The position numbers and the translations under genes were made by a program. This document shows, piece by piece, positions 7,402 through 15,791 of a stretch of DNA of 58,085 nt. The stretch lies in contig JAKAFS010000011.1 of the NCBI GenBank assembly GCA_021817825.1, positions 1 through 58,085 on the forward strand, given 5' to 3'. Numbering within the stretch: position 1 is the first letter of the stretch; every line of letters begins with the position of its first letter. The DNA comes from Deltaproteobacteria bacterium (GTDB lineage: Bacteria > Desulfobacterota > Syntrophia > Syntrophales > UBA5619). The notes beneath the pieces were generated by a model that was given only the letters and a program-made list of their open reading frames with translations, did no database searches and was not told the DNA's origin.

Positions 7402-7429
7402 TTGACTTTCGGGGGCTCTCTGATATGAT
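7402..7429 (+). promoter_or_regulatory. Sigma70-like promoter of the nucleotide cyclase-racemase operon
   Basis: TTGACT (7402-7407) and TATGAT (7424-7429) are separated by 16 bases. The expected start point near 7436 lies about 25 bases before the preferred TTG start codon at 7460. Confidence 0.65.
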
Positions 7430-7459
7430 CCCCCGATCTTGTCGCAGGGGGGCACGGCC

Positions 7460-9709
7460 TTGAAGGAAAAACTGAAGAAGTTCCTTTCTGTATCACCTCT
7501 GAAGATCGCGGTCTTCGTCATCCTCACCGCTCTCGTCCTGTTTTTCATCGACGCCCCCTTCCTGCGCTTCATGGAACTCAAGGCCCTGGACCTGCGGATG
7601 GTCTACCGGGGTGCACAACCCGCGGGGCCGGAGACGGTCATCGTCGCCATCGACGAAAAAAGCCTGAGCGAACTGGGCCGGTGGCCCTGGCCGCGGACCA
7701 CGATCGCCCGGCTGGTCGACACCCTGAAGGGGTACGGCGCCAAGGCGGTCGGCTTCGATATCGTCTTTGCCGAACCGGACGCCAACTCCAGCCTGCAAAC
7801 GGTCGCGACCCTCGCCAAGGAAGTGAAGTCCCTCGGGGTCAGCGACTCGCGGATCTACGGATTGCTGGACGAAAAGCGGAAGTTCGCCGATACGGATGCC
7901 GCCCTCGCCCAGGCCATCGCAAGGGCCAAGAACATCACCCTCGGCTACTTTTTTCACATCACGGAAAAGGAAGTGGGGCATCTGACGGAAGCGCAGATCA
8001 CCGAAGGCCAGAAGGCCATCGCCGGTTCCCGCTTTCAGATGGTCCGCGCCAGCGAAGGGGCCAGCGATGCCCCTCTCGTCCGCGCCTACGCGGCCCAACC
8101 GAGCCTTCCCCAGTTGATGGAGGCCGGCGAGAACAGCGGCTACTTCAATTCCTTCCCGGACAGCGACGGGGTGATCCGCTGGTCCCCCCTGGTGATCAAG
8201 CTGGGGGACAACTATTACACGTCGCTCGCGCTGTCGTTGGCCATCCAATACCTCGACTGGCCGACGCCGGTCCTGAACATCGCCGAATACGGCGTAGACA
8301 GCGTCTCCCTGGACAAGCGAATCATCCCGACCAGCGAAGGCGGCCGGATGCTGATCAACTACCTGGGCCCGGGAAAAACCTTCCCCCACTACGCCGTCGC
8401 CGACATCCTGGCCGGACGGTTGCCGGCGGAGACCTTCAAGGACAAGATCGTTCTGATCGGGGCCACGGCGACGGGCATCTACGATATGCGGGTCACCCCC
8501 TTTTCTTCCGTCTATCCGGGAGTGGAGATCCACGCCAACGTCATCGACAATCTCCTCCACGGGAATTTCCTCATCCATTCCGGCTGGACCAAGTTTCTGG
8601 ACATGTGCACGATCATCGTCGTCGGCCTGCTCATGGGGTTCGCCATCCCCCGGATGAAGGCCGTGGCGGGGATCGTCCTGTGCCTTGCGCTCATCGGCGC
8701 CTTCGTGGCCACCAACCTGACGCTTTTCATTCGGACCAACCTCTGGATGAACCTCATCTACCCGGTCCTGACGATGATGACCATCTATCTGGGGATCACC
8801 ATCTACCGGTACGTCACCGAGGAGCGGGAGAAAAAGAAGATCCGGGGCGCCTTCCAGTATTACCTCACCGCCTCGGTGGTCAACGAAATCCTCAAGGACC
8901 CCTCGAAGCTCAAGCTCGGCGGCGACAAAAAGCCGCTCACAGTCATGTTTTCCGATATCCGGGGCTTCACCTCGATCTCCGAGAAGCTGTCGCCGGAAGA
9001 GTTGGTCCGGCTTCTGAACGAGTACCTGACGGCCATGACGGACATCGTCTTCAAGTACGACGGCCTTCTGGACAAGTACATCGGCGATGCGATCATGGCG
9101 GTCTTCGGGGCGCCGATCGACCAGCCCGACCACGCCCTGCGGGCCTGCCGGACGGGGCTCGAAATGATGGACAAACTCCAGGAACTGCGGGCCAAGTGGT
9201 CCGCCGAGGGCCGGCCGGACATCGACATCGGCGTCGGAATCAACAGCGGCGACATGGTCGTGGGCAACATGGGCTCCGAGATGCGGTTCGACTACACGGT
9301 CATGGGCGACAGCGTCAATCTCGCCTCCCGCCTGGAGGGGACCAACAAGGAATACGGAACGAACATCATCATCAGCGAGTTCACCTACGCGATTGTCAAG
9401 GACGAGCTGTACTGCCGGGAACTGGACGCCGTCCGGGTGAAGGGGAAGAAGCTGCCCGTCCGGCTCTACGAGCTTTTGGGCGAGCGCAAGGATGCGGCAA
9501 AATGGCAGCCCTGGGTCGAGCGGTTCGAGGCGGGCCTCGCAAAATACCGGTGCCAGCAGTGGGACGAGGCGATTGCCGAATTCCAGGCGGTCCTCGCCAT
9601 CAGATCCGGGGATGCTTCGGCCCAACTCTATCTGGAACGTTGCGCGGCGCTGAGGGAGTGTCCTCCCGAAGGAATCTGGGACGGCGTCTGCACGATGACG
9701 AAAAAATAA
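7460..9709 (+). CDS. CHASE2-domain class III adenylate/guanylate cyclase
   Basis: This protein of about 749 residues makes a cyclic nucleotide in response to an extracytoplasmic signal. One N-terminal membrane segment is followed by a periplasmic CHASE2 domain (about 40-350, with FDIVFAEPD and KDKIVLIGATATG), then about three membrane helices, then a class III catalytic domain (about 490-670) with FSDIRGFTSIS, the second metal-binding region YIGDAIMAVFGAP, and MGDSVNLASRLE. A short TPR-like tail closes it. TTG at 7460 is preferred over TTG at 7439, because agggggg precedes it at normal distance and 7439 would be almost leaderless. The alanine racemase starts 16 bases after it, so the two are probably co-transcribed. 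Confidence 0.9.
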   Translation: MKEKLKKFLSVSPLKIAVFVILTALVLFFIDAPFLRFMELKALDLRMVYRGAQPAGPETVIVAIDEKSLSELGRWPWPRTTIARLVDTLKGYGAKAVGFDIVFAEPDANSSLQTVATLAKEVKSLGVSDSRIYGLLDEKRKFADTDAALAQAIARAKNITLGYFFHITEKEVGHLTEAQITEGQKAIAGSRFQMVRASEGASDAPLVRAYAAQPSLPQLMEAGENSGYFNSFPDSDGVIRWSPLVIKLGDNYYTSLALSLAIQYLDWPTPVLNIAEYGVDSVSLDKRIIPTSEGGRMLINYLGPGKTFPHYAVADILAGRLPAETFKDKIVLIGATATGIYDMRVTPFSSVYPGVEIHANVIDNLLHGNFLIHSGWTKFLDMCTIIVVGLLMGFAIPRMKAVAGIVLCLALIGAFVATNLTLFIRTNLWMNLIYPVLTMMTIYLGITIYRYVTEEREKKKIRGAFQYYLTASVVNEILKDPSKLKLGGDKKPLTVMFSDIRGFTSISEKLSPEELVRLLNEYLTAMTDIVFKYDGLLDKYIGDAIMAVFGAPIDQPDHALRACRTGLEMMDKLQELRAKWSAEGRPDIDIGVGINSGDMVVGNMGSEMRFDYTVMGDSVNLASRLEGTNKEYGTNIIISEFTYAIVKDELYCRELDAVRVKGKKLPVRLYELLGERKDAAKWQPWVERFEAGLAKYRCQQWDEAIAEFQAVLAIRSGDASAQLYLERCAALRECPPEGIWDGVCTMTKK

Positions 9710-9725
9710 CGGGAGAGTTACGCCT

Positions 9726-11675
9726 TTGAAGGAAAATATCAAATACCGGAGCTGGGTGGAAGTCGATCTCGGCCACTTCGCCGCCAATTGGGCGGAATTG
9801 AAACGGCTCGTCGGCCCCGACGCAAAGATCATGCAGGTGGTCAAGGCCGACGCCTACGGCCATGGGGCGATCGAGATCTCCAATGCGGCCCTGGCCAACG
9901 GCGCCGCCTGCCTGGGGGTCGCCAACGCCGACGAAGGGGTGCAGTTGCGGGTGAGCGGGATCACGGCCCCGATCGTCATCCTCTCGCCGGCCACCGATTC
10001 GGAGATCGATTCGATCATCAAATACAACCTGACCCCCTCGGTCTCCGATCTGGGCTTTGCCCGGGAGTTTCAGAAGCGGGCCCACAAAGCGGGCATCCGG
10101 GCGCCGATCCACGTCGAAGTGGACACGGGCATGGGCCGGGGCGGGACCATGCAGGCCGAGGCCTGCCGGGTCGTCGGAGAGATCGCCGCCCTCCCGAACC
10201 TGATCGTCGAGGGGATCTTCACCCATTTCGCGGAAAGCGAGATCCTTTCCTACTACAACGATCAGCAATGGCGCGCCTTCACCGAGATCCTGGAAAAGCT
10301 GGAAGCGCAGGGGCTCTCCATCCCGATCCGCCATATCGCCAACAGCGGCGCGATCCTGAACTATCCCCAGTACCACCTCGACATGGTGCGGCCGGGACTC
10401 ATGTCCTACGGCATCTACCCGGGCCCCGACACGTGCCGCAAGGCGTCCCTGGCGCCGGTGATGAGCTTCAAGACCCGGGTCGTCCTGGTCAAGGAATTTC
10501 CCGAAGGCTACAGCATCGGCTACGGCCGGACCTTCATCACCCGGCGGCCGACCAGGATCGCCACGATCCCCGTCGGCTACGGCGACGGCTTCGGCTGGCT
10601 CATGGGCAACCAGGGCGAGGCCCTGATCCGGGGGAAGCGGGCCCCCATTGCCGGCCGGATCTCCATGGACATGTGCACCCTCGATGTGAGCCACATCCCC
10701 GAGTGCGCCGTCGGCGACGAGGTCGTCCTCATGGGGGAACAGGGCGAAGAGCGGATCACCGCCGACGGGATCGCCGCCAAGGTCCATTCGATCAGCTACG
10801 AGATCCTCTGCGCCCTCGGCAAGAGGGCGCCCCGGATCTTCCTCCACCAGGGCCGGCCCGACCGGGTGGAACCGAGTCTCCGGCGGATCTACATCCCCGA
10901 CGAGGAGAAGTCCATCGCCCGGATCGACAACATCATCCGCCACTGTTTCCAGACCCGGGCCCGGAACCAGGAATTGGGCGATGCGATCTACTATGAGATG
11001 TTCGAAACCCTCTTCGGCAAGAAAGACCGTCAGTTGGAACTGCGGGACGACTTCCGCTATGCGATCCGGGTGACCGAATTTATCCCCGAAGAGGTCCCGG
11101 AACCGCTCGGGCGCGATTATTTCAAGGTGACGACCCAGGTGGCCTACACCAAGGCCTTGCGCAACGCCGTCTTCATGATCGGCTGCGCCCTGGACAACGA
11201 ACAGCTCGCCGCCTTTTTCGAGGATCCCCGCTGCGAATACCGCTGGCTGCTGAGCAAGGGCGAGGCCCTGATCCCCGAGCGGGATTTCCGGGTGAACCGG
11301 GTCCGGATCGACGGTGAGGAAGTCCCGGTCATCAAGACGGAAAAAACGGCCCGGGGCTATGAAGTCTGGTGCGGCTCCGAGGAGCTGAAGAAAAAACTCA
11401 ACCGGCCCGCCCGGGTGGAAATCGAGATCGAGACGAAAAAGCGCAAGAGCAACCGTCTCTTTTCCGCCTATCTGGTCTATCCGACCCGGGGGATGGAGAT
11501 TTCCTTCCATTACGAGGGGACGGGGATCAGGAACGTTCGGGACGTGGGGTTCTTCGCCGGGAAGCATCCCTATCCCCAGGTCGTTCGGGAAAAGGGAAAA
11601 TCGGTGACCCTCCGGCTCACAAACGACGCCTGGATCTTTCCCACGAGCGGCGTGACGTTCATCTGGGATCTGTAA
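9726..11675 (+). CDS. alr: Alanine racemase with a C-terminal extension of about 270 residues
   Basis: Residues 1-380 are a fold-type III PLP alanine racemase that interconverts L- and D-alanine. The PLP lysine K40 lies in VVKADAYGHG, the catalytic tyrosine is probably Y266 (GYGRTF), and GYGDG and GRISMDM also match. Residues about 385-649 form an extension that I do not recognise: a helical part, then a mostly beta part ending in a Trp-rich strand (TSGVTFIWDL). Ordinary Alr is about 360-390 residues. The start is TTG (9726) after gggagag. It follows the CHASE2 cyclase by 16 bases, and two D-Ala-D-Ala ligase paralogues lie downstream, so it may supply D-alanine to a dedicated pathway. The extension could be a sensor or interaction domain. 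Confidence 0.9.
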   Translation: MKENIKYRSWVEVDLGHFAANWAELKRLVGPDAKIMQVVKADAYGHGAIEISNAALANGAACLGVANADEGVQLRVSGITAPIVILSPATDSEIDSIIKYNLTPSVSDLGFAREFQKRAHKAGIRAPIHVEVDTGMGRGGTMQAEACRVVGEIAALPNLIVEGIFTHFAESEILSYYNDQQWRAFTEILEKLEAQGLSIPIRHIANSGAILNYPQYHLDMVRPGLMSYGIYPGPDTCRKASLAPVMSFKTRVVLVKEFPEGYSIGYGRTFITRRPTRIATIPVGYGDGFGWLMGNQGEALIRGKRAPIAGRISMDMCTLDVSHIPECAVGDEVVLMGEQGEERITADGIAAKVHSISYEILCALGKRAPRIFLHQGRPDRVEPSLRRIYIPDEEKSIARIDNIIRHCFQTRARNQELGDAIYYEMFETLFGKKDRQLELRDDFRYAIRVTEFIPEEVPEPLGRDYFKVTTQVAYTKALRNAVFMIGCALDNEQLAAFFEDPRCEYRWLLSKGEALIPERDFRVNRVRIDGEEVPVIKTEKTARGYEVWCGSEELKKKLNRPARVEIEIETKKRKSNRLFSAYLVYPTRGMEISFHYEGTGIRNVRDVGFFAGKHPYPQVVREKGKSVTLRLTNDAWIFPTSGVTFIWDL

Positions 11676-11681
11676 GGGGTT

Positions 11682-11880
11682 GAGGGAAACCGGCCTTGCT
11701 CGTGAGCTCAGGATCTTTTTACGACCATGCACATCCTCGCTACGCTGCGGCGGCATGGTACCCGTAAAAATCTCTAATTCGCTCCCAAGCAAAGCCGGTT
11801 TCCCTCCGCTGGGGGGAGTGGTTGCGGGAGGGCGGCGGCATGGTACCCCGGAAAAATCTCCCATGTTCACGGGAAGCTCA
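11682..11880. repeat. Palindromic (MITE/REP-like) element with a partial second copy
   Basis: Arms at 11682-11700 and 11788-11806 (gagggaaaccgg-ccttgct and its complement, one mismatch) enclose further pairing (tttttacg-accatgc with gcatggt-accc-gtaaaaa), so about 125 bases can fold as a long hairpin. The segment ggcggcatggtacc plus a downstream aaaaatct recurs at about 11831-11860, a partial direct copy. No transposase is nearby and there is no gene in this stretch. A non-autonomous mobile repeat is the likely explanation. Confidence 0.55.
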
Positions 11881-11928
11881 ACGCCCCGCTCCCGCCGGAG
11901 GTGAATTCGTTATAGAAAGGCATAATCG

Positions 11929-12831
11929 ATGACTCGGAAATTCATTCTCTATCTCTTCTGTCTTTTACTTTTCCCTGCCATAACCACAGCGGCGGAGTGG
12001 CGGCTGCTCGACATGGGCGTCGGCATCTATGACGACTCGGAATACGACAGCAAGCTCAAGATCGTCGAAAAGGGGACCAGTTGGTCCCAGAAGGATCTCT
12101 ACGGCCGCGGCGCCTTTACGGGCCGGGGAAAGGTCTTCGGGGCCTGGCTCGTCGGCCCGCCGGTGAACACCTACCTCAACGCCAACGGCGTCGCCAAGTA
12201 CCTGTACAAGGTCCGCCTCACCGATCCCAGGGGCAACGCCACCCTCTCGGGCCCCCACGGTTTCTATGCGCCGGGCTTCGCGACCGTCTTCATCAACGCC
12301 GGCGGCCCCACGGGAAACTGGAAGGTCGATTTTCTCCTCTTTAACCGCGAGACCGGGCAGGACTCACCGATCGGCTCGCTACAGTTCCAGATGACGGAGG
12401 GGCCTGCACCGCCGGCTGTCGTCGGCTGGAAGCTCAGCGACGCCGGCATCGGCATCTATGACGACTCGGAGTACGACAGCAAGCTCAAGATCCTCGAAAA
12501 GGGCACCAACTGGTCCCAGAAGGACCTCTACGGCCGCGGCGCCTTTGCGGGCCGGGGAAAGGTCTTCGGGGCCTGGCTCGTCGGCCCGCCGGTGAACACC
12601 TACCTCAACGCCAACGGCGTCGCCAGGTACCTGTACAAGGTCCGCCTCACCGACCCCAGGGGCAACGCCACCCTCTCGGGCCCCCACGGTTTCTATGCGC
12701 CGGGTTTCGCGACCGTCTTCATCAACGCCGGCGGCCCCACGGGAAACTGGAAGGTCGATTTTCTCCTCTGGAACCGGGAAACGGGGCAAGATTCGCCGCT
12801 CCTCTCCCTCCCGTTCACCATGGCGCCTTAG
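11929..12831 (+). CDS. Secreted protein made of two nearly identical repeats, unknown family
   Basis: This 300-residue protein has a signal peptide (about 1-21, FILYLFCLLLFPAITTA) and then two units of about 135 residues joined by a short Pro/Ala linker. Each unit begins with a Trp, runs through GIYDDSEYDSKLKI and GAWLVGPPVNTYL, and ends with GNWKVDFLL. The unit looks all-beta (Gly, Asn and aromatic rich). No catalytic motif or known family was recognised. It lies between the alanine racemase and the first ligase gene on the same strand. A promoter for the ligase follows it, so they need not form one transcript. Confidence 0.8.
   Translation: MTRKFILYLFCLLLFPAITTAAEWRLLDMGVGIYDDSEYDSKLKIVEKGTSWSQKDLYGRGAFTGRGKVFGAWLVGPPVNTYLNANGVAKYLYKVRLTDPRGNATLSGPHGFYAPGFATVFINAGGPTGNWKVDFLLFNRETGQDSPIGSLQFQMTEGPAPPAVVGWKLSDAGIGIYDDSEYDSKLKILEKGTNWSQKDLYGRGAFAGRGKVFGAWLVGPPVNTYLNANGVARYLYKVRLTDPRGNATLSGPHGFYAPGFATVFINAGGPTGNWKVDFLLWNRETGQDSPLLSLPFTMAP
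12013..12790 (+). repeat. Intragenic tandem duplication, period 429 bases
   Basis: The two halves of the secreted-protein gene match almost base for base. For example, ggcatctatgacgactcgg starts at 12022 and again at 12451, 429 bases (143 codons) apart. Most differences are scattered single bases. This indicates a recent duplication or ongoing gene conversion. Confidence 0.85.
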
Positions 12832-12897
12832 GAGAATCGAACGGCGGAAAGGCGGCCGGCCGCATCCCCGCCGAAGGGGCCAAGCAAGAGAAAGGGA

Positions 12898-12926
12898 TTG
12901 ACAGGAAAATCCGTTCTGCGTATCCT
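12898..12926 (+). promoter_or_regulatory. Sigma70-like promoter of the first ligase gene
   Basis: TTGACA (12898-12903) and TATCCT (12921-12926) are separated by 17 bases. The leader to the preferred ATG (13023) would be about 90 bases. Confidence 0.6.
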
Positions 12927-13022
12927 CCCGGCCATTCGGGACGTGTGCAGGGTCGGAAAAAGATCCTGAATCATGGCGAAGATCCCGTCGCCGCCGAGGA
13001 TAAGAAAACGAATGGACAAGGT

Positions 13023-14087
13023 ATGGCAGATATGCAGAAATTGCGGGTAGGCGTGATCCTGGGAGGCATGTCCTCGGAGCGGGAGGTTTCCCTTAACAGC
13101 GGCAGGAACGTCTTCGACAATCTGGACCGGGAGGCCTACGATCCCAAGGCCATTTTCATGGACGCCCGGGGGGGCCTCTGGATCATCTCCTGGCAACTCA
13201 TTTCCCAGAACACGACGACGGACATCACCGAACGGCTAAAGGAAGAGGCGCGGCGGATCCCCTATGAAGCGCTCAAGGAGGAGATCGACTTTGCCTTCAT
13301 CTCCCTCCACGGCAAGTACGGCGAAGACGGCTGCCTCCAGGGGCTCCTGGAACTTCTCCGAATCCCCTATACGGGTCCCGGCGTCCTGGCCTCGGCCCTG
13401 GGAATGGACAAGCACATTCAGCAGCGGATTCTCCAGGCCGCGGGAATCGGCGTTCCGGAAAGCGTCCTCGTCCGGGAGGAGGAGTGGCGGAAGGATCAGG
13501 CAGGAACGACCCGGGCGCTTCGCGACCGTTTCGGCTTCCCCATGTTCACCAAGCCGCCGAGGGAGGGATCGAGCATCGGCGTCACCCTCGTCCGGGACGA
13601 AAATTCGCTGGCCGCCGGCATCGAAGAGGGGCTCAAATGGGACCGGGCGGTCCTCGTCGAAGAGCTTCTCGACGGAACGGAATTTTCCTCCATCATCCTC
13701 GAAGAGGACGGAGCGTTCCAGGCCCTGGAAGTGACGGAGATCACCCCCCAGAGCGAGTATTTCACCTACGACGACAAATACATGCCGGGCCGCTGCCGCA
13801 AGTTCACGCCGCCCCGGAATATCCCCCCCGAGGCCGTCGCGGTCATCAAAGGGGAAGCGGTTCGTGCTTTTACGGCGCTGGGTTTCCGCTCCTACGGCCG
13901 GATCGACGGCTTTTACCTCAAAGACGGCAGGGTCCTCATCACGGACCCCAACTCCGCCTCCGGGATGGCCCCCTCTTCTTTCTTTTTTGAACAGGCCGCC
14001 TGCGCCGGGATGCTCCCCTCGATGATCATCGGCAGGCTCATCGAAAACGCCCTGGCGATCCACGCCCAGAAGCACGGGCCGCTGTAA
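13023..14087 (+). CDS. D-alanine-D-alanine ligase paralogue 1 (ATP-grasp) with altered metal site
   Basis: This 354-residue ATP-grasp ligase would join two D-amino acids (usually D-Ala) using ATP in the cytosol. It has GGMSSEREVSLNSG (14-27), LHGKYGEDG, the substrate loop EGSSIGV (181-187) and the omega-loop DDKYM with K252-Y253. These correspond to the E15, S150, K215 and Y216 positions of E. coli DdlB. The metal-binding triad, by eye, is D295 (GRID), D308 and N310 in TDPNSASGM, where most ligases have E-x-N-T-x-P-G, so Glu is replaced by Asp and the Pro-Gly turn by Ser-Gly. It is clearly paralogous to the ligase at 15792. The start is ATG 13023, although an upstream in-frame GTG at 12945 exists and the ribosome site is weak. 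Confidence 0.85.
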   Translation: MADMQKLRVGVILGGMSSEREVSLNSGRNVFDNLDREAYDPKAIFMDARGGLWIISWQLISQNTTTDITERLKEEARRIPYEALKEEIDFAFISLHGKYGEDGCLQGLLELLRIPYTGPGVLASALGMDKHIQQRILQAAGIGVPESVLVREEEWRKDQAGTTRALRDRFGFPMFTKPPREGSSIGVTLVRDENSLAAGIEEGLKWDRAVLVEELLDGTEFSSIILEEDGAFQALEVTEITPQSEYFTYDDKYMPGRCRKFTPPRNIPPEAVAVIKGEAVRAFTALGFRSYGRIDGFYLKDGRVLITDPNSASGMAPSSFFFEQAACAGMLPSMIIGRLIENALAIHAQKHGPL

Positions 14088-14175
14088 ACGCCCCCCAGCC
14101 GCCCAAGGAAGCGCCGATCAGTCCGTCCGCTCCTGAAGGTCAGGGCCGCAAGGGACTTCTTGGGGCTCCCCAGGT

Positions 14176-14724
14176 TCAATCGACCAAGAGCAGGCAGAAG
14201 GTGTTGCGGGGCTCCTGCTTCGACTTCAGGGGCTCGATGGATAGTCCGTTGTTCCGCACCGTCTGATAGACGTCGATCCCGCAGGCCTCCATGGAAGGCC
14301 TGGCCCGGAAGCGGTCGGCGCAGGGTTCGCCCCGCTCCTTGCCGCAGGCTTCACAGCTGTTGCAGGGACCGGCCAGAAAGGCGAAGGCCTTGTAGTAGCC
14401 GTCCTTGAACAGCTCCCCTTCCAGGGCGATCAGCCCCTGCCGGAACCGCTTCAAAAGGCGCCGCCGGTCGGGCGTCGCGGCCGTCTCGATGTGACACAAA
14501 AGGGCCCGGCCATAGCCGTCGAGGACCCTGCGCGTCTCCTCGGGAGTGGGAGTATCGGGCGGGCAGCAGTAGTTGTGGCCGTAGCCGCCGCAGCCGAACT
14601 GGCATTTCCAGCGGACCCAGGGGGCCGTGACCACGCTTATGGGTGAGATCACCTTCACGGTCGTGGCGCCCGCTCCCAGAACCAAGTCGCCGTATTTCTT
14701 CAAATCCTTCTTCGCAAGGGCCAT
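14176..14724 (-). CDS. DUF2284 predicted metal-binding protein
   Basis: This 182-residue protein has many cysteines in the pattern of DUF2284: CQFGCGGYGHNYCCPP in the middle of the chain, then CNSCEACG and further Cys near a CGIDVYQT segment. The family is typical of anaerobes and is predicted to bind metal or an Fe-S cluster; its role is unknown. The start ATG at 14724 is preceded by ggggagga. A longer reading is possible but lacks a ribosome site. It is on the opposite strand to the surrounding ligase genes, so it is probably unrelated to them functionally, or convergently placed with ligase 1. Confidence 0.85.
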   Translation of the reverse strand: MALAKKDLKKYGDLVLGAGATTVKVISPISVVTAPWVRWKCQFGCGGYGHNYCCPPDTPTPEETRRVLDGYGRALLCHIETAATPDRRRLLKRFRQGLIALEGELFKDGYYKAFAFLAGPCNSCEACGKERGEPCADRFRARPSMEACGIDVYQTVRNNGLSIEPLKSKQEPRNTFCLLLVD

Positions 14725-15022
14725 GGAACTATCCTCCCCGTCCGTTGGGCCGGTACTCGGCGCATGGGTCGCAGTTCGGGCGCGGGCGCCGAGACGCTCC
14801 TTGAAACTGCATGAGAGAGAATACCGGGGCCGGGGCGATATTTCAACTGCAAAGACCTGCGCAACGCCATTTCGCCGCAGAAGCCCGCTCGGGGAAATAA
14901 AGATCCCCACCCCTCTGGAAAATAAGAATCATTGATGATATACAACACTCTCCGGCTGGATATCGTCGCCGGGACGCAACAAACAATAAACCCTTTCTCC
15001 AGCGATGCAAAAGGAGGTTTTC
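14725..15022. other. Divergent intergenic region between the DUF2284 and barrel genes
   Basis: No gene is seen. It must contain the promoters for both flanking divergent genes, but I find no good -35/-10 pair in either direction. A lower-GC patch lies at about 14915-15000, next to the outer-membrane protein gene. Confidence 0.35.
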
Positions 15023-15790
15023 ATGAAAAGATCGCATTGGATAGCCCTTTTTGGCGCAGCGGCGCTGCTCTTTTGTTCGGCAGTGCCGGTCGGCGCATTC
15101 GAGATCGGCGCCCGGGGCCTCTACTGGTTTCCGGCCTTCAAGGCGGATATGAAAGCCGACGATGCCGGCGTGGTCGGCGACACGATCAACGCCAAGGACA
15201 CCCTGGGACTTGGCACCAAGGCCCTCCCCACCGTCGAAGTTTTCGGAGGTCTGGGCAAGCACCGGGTGACCCTGGGGTATACCCCGATCAACTATTCGGG
15301 ATCGACGACGCTCTCCTCGGCCGTCAATTTCGGCGGCAAGACCTTCGCGGCCGGCACCAATGTCGATACGGACCTGAAACTCCAAATGGTCGACCTGGAA
15401 TACCAGTATACGTTTCTGGACATGGAGAACCTCCTGGCCGGCTTCTCGCTGGGGGCCATCGGCCAGATCAAGTATATCGACGGTGAAGCCAAGCTGAACG
15501 GCGGCGGGACCACGGCGGACCAAACCGCCCGCGTCCCCCTTCCGATGCTCGGAATGGGCGCCCACATCGGCCTTTTGGCCGGCATCCTCGAGGCGCGGGC
15601 GAAGGTCACCGGCATCGGCTATTCGGGGAACTACATCTACGAAGCGCTGGCCGACATCTCCTATACGCCCTTTCCCTTTCTGGATATCAATGCCGGCTAC
15701 AAGCACATCGGCCTCAAGATCGACAAGAGCGATTTCTATTTGAACACCCAATTCACGGGCCCCTACGTCGGCCTGACGGTGAGCTTTTAA
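15023..15790 (+). CDS. Small outer-membrane beta-barrel protein
   Basis: This 255-residue protein has a signal peptide (about 1-25, ALFGAAALLFCSAVPVGA), then alternating amphipathic strands with many Gly and aromatic residues, and ends in a C-terminal Phe (GLTVSF), the usual signal for outer-membrane assembly. An ATG exists 18 bases upstream, but the start at 15023 has the ribosome site aaaggagg at the right distance. The stop is separated by one base from the start of ligase paralogue 2, so the two are translated from one message. The coupling of an outer-membrane barrel with a D-Ala ligase is unusual. Confidence 0.8.
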   Translation: MKRSHWIALFGAAALLFCSAVPVGAFEIGARGLYWFPAFKADMKADDAGVVGDTINAKDTLGLGTKALPTVEVFGGLGKHRVTLGYTPINYSGSTTLSSAVNFGGKTFAAGTNVDTDLKLQMVDLEYQYTFLDMENLLAGFSLGAIGQIKYIDGEAKLNGGGTTADQTARVPLPMLGMGAHIGLLAGILEARAKVTGIGYSGNYIYEALADISYTPFPFLDINAGYKHIGLKIDKSDFYLNTQFTGPYVGLTVSF

Positions 15791-15791
15791 G

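Noticed and set aside
7493-9844. A 783-codon open frame on the minus strand opposite the CHASE2 cyclase
   Set aside because: It mirrors the cyclase gene, has no ribosome site and has an unlikely composition.
14900-15022. A riboswitch in the leader of the outer-membrane barrel
   Set aside because: A gggacgcaa string resembles part of the GEMM motif, but no other conserved element or stem was found.
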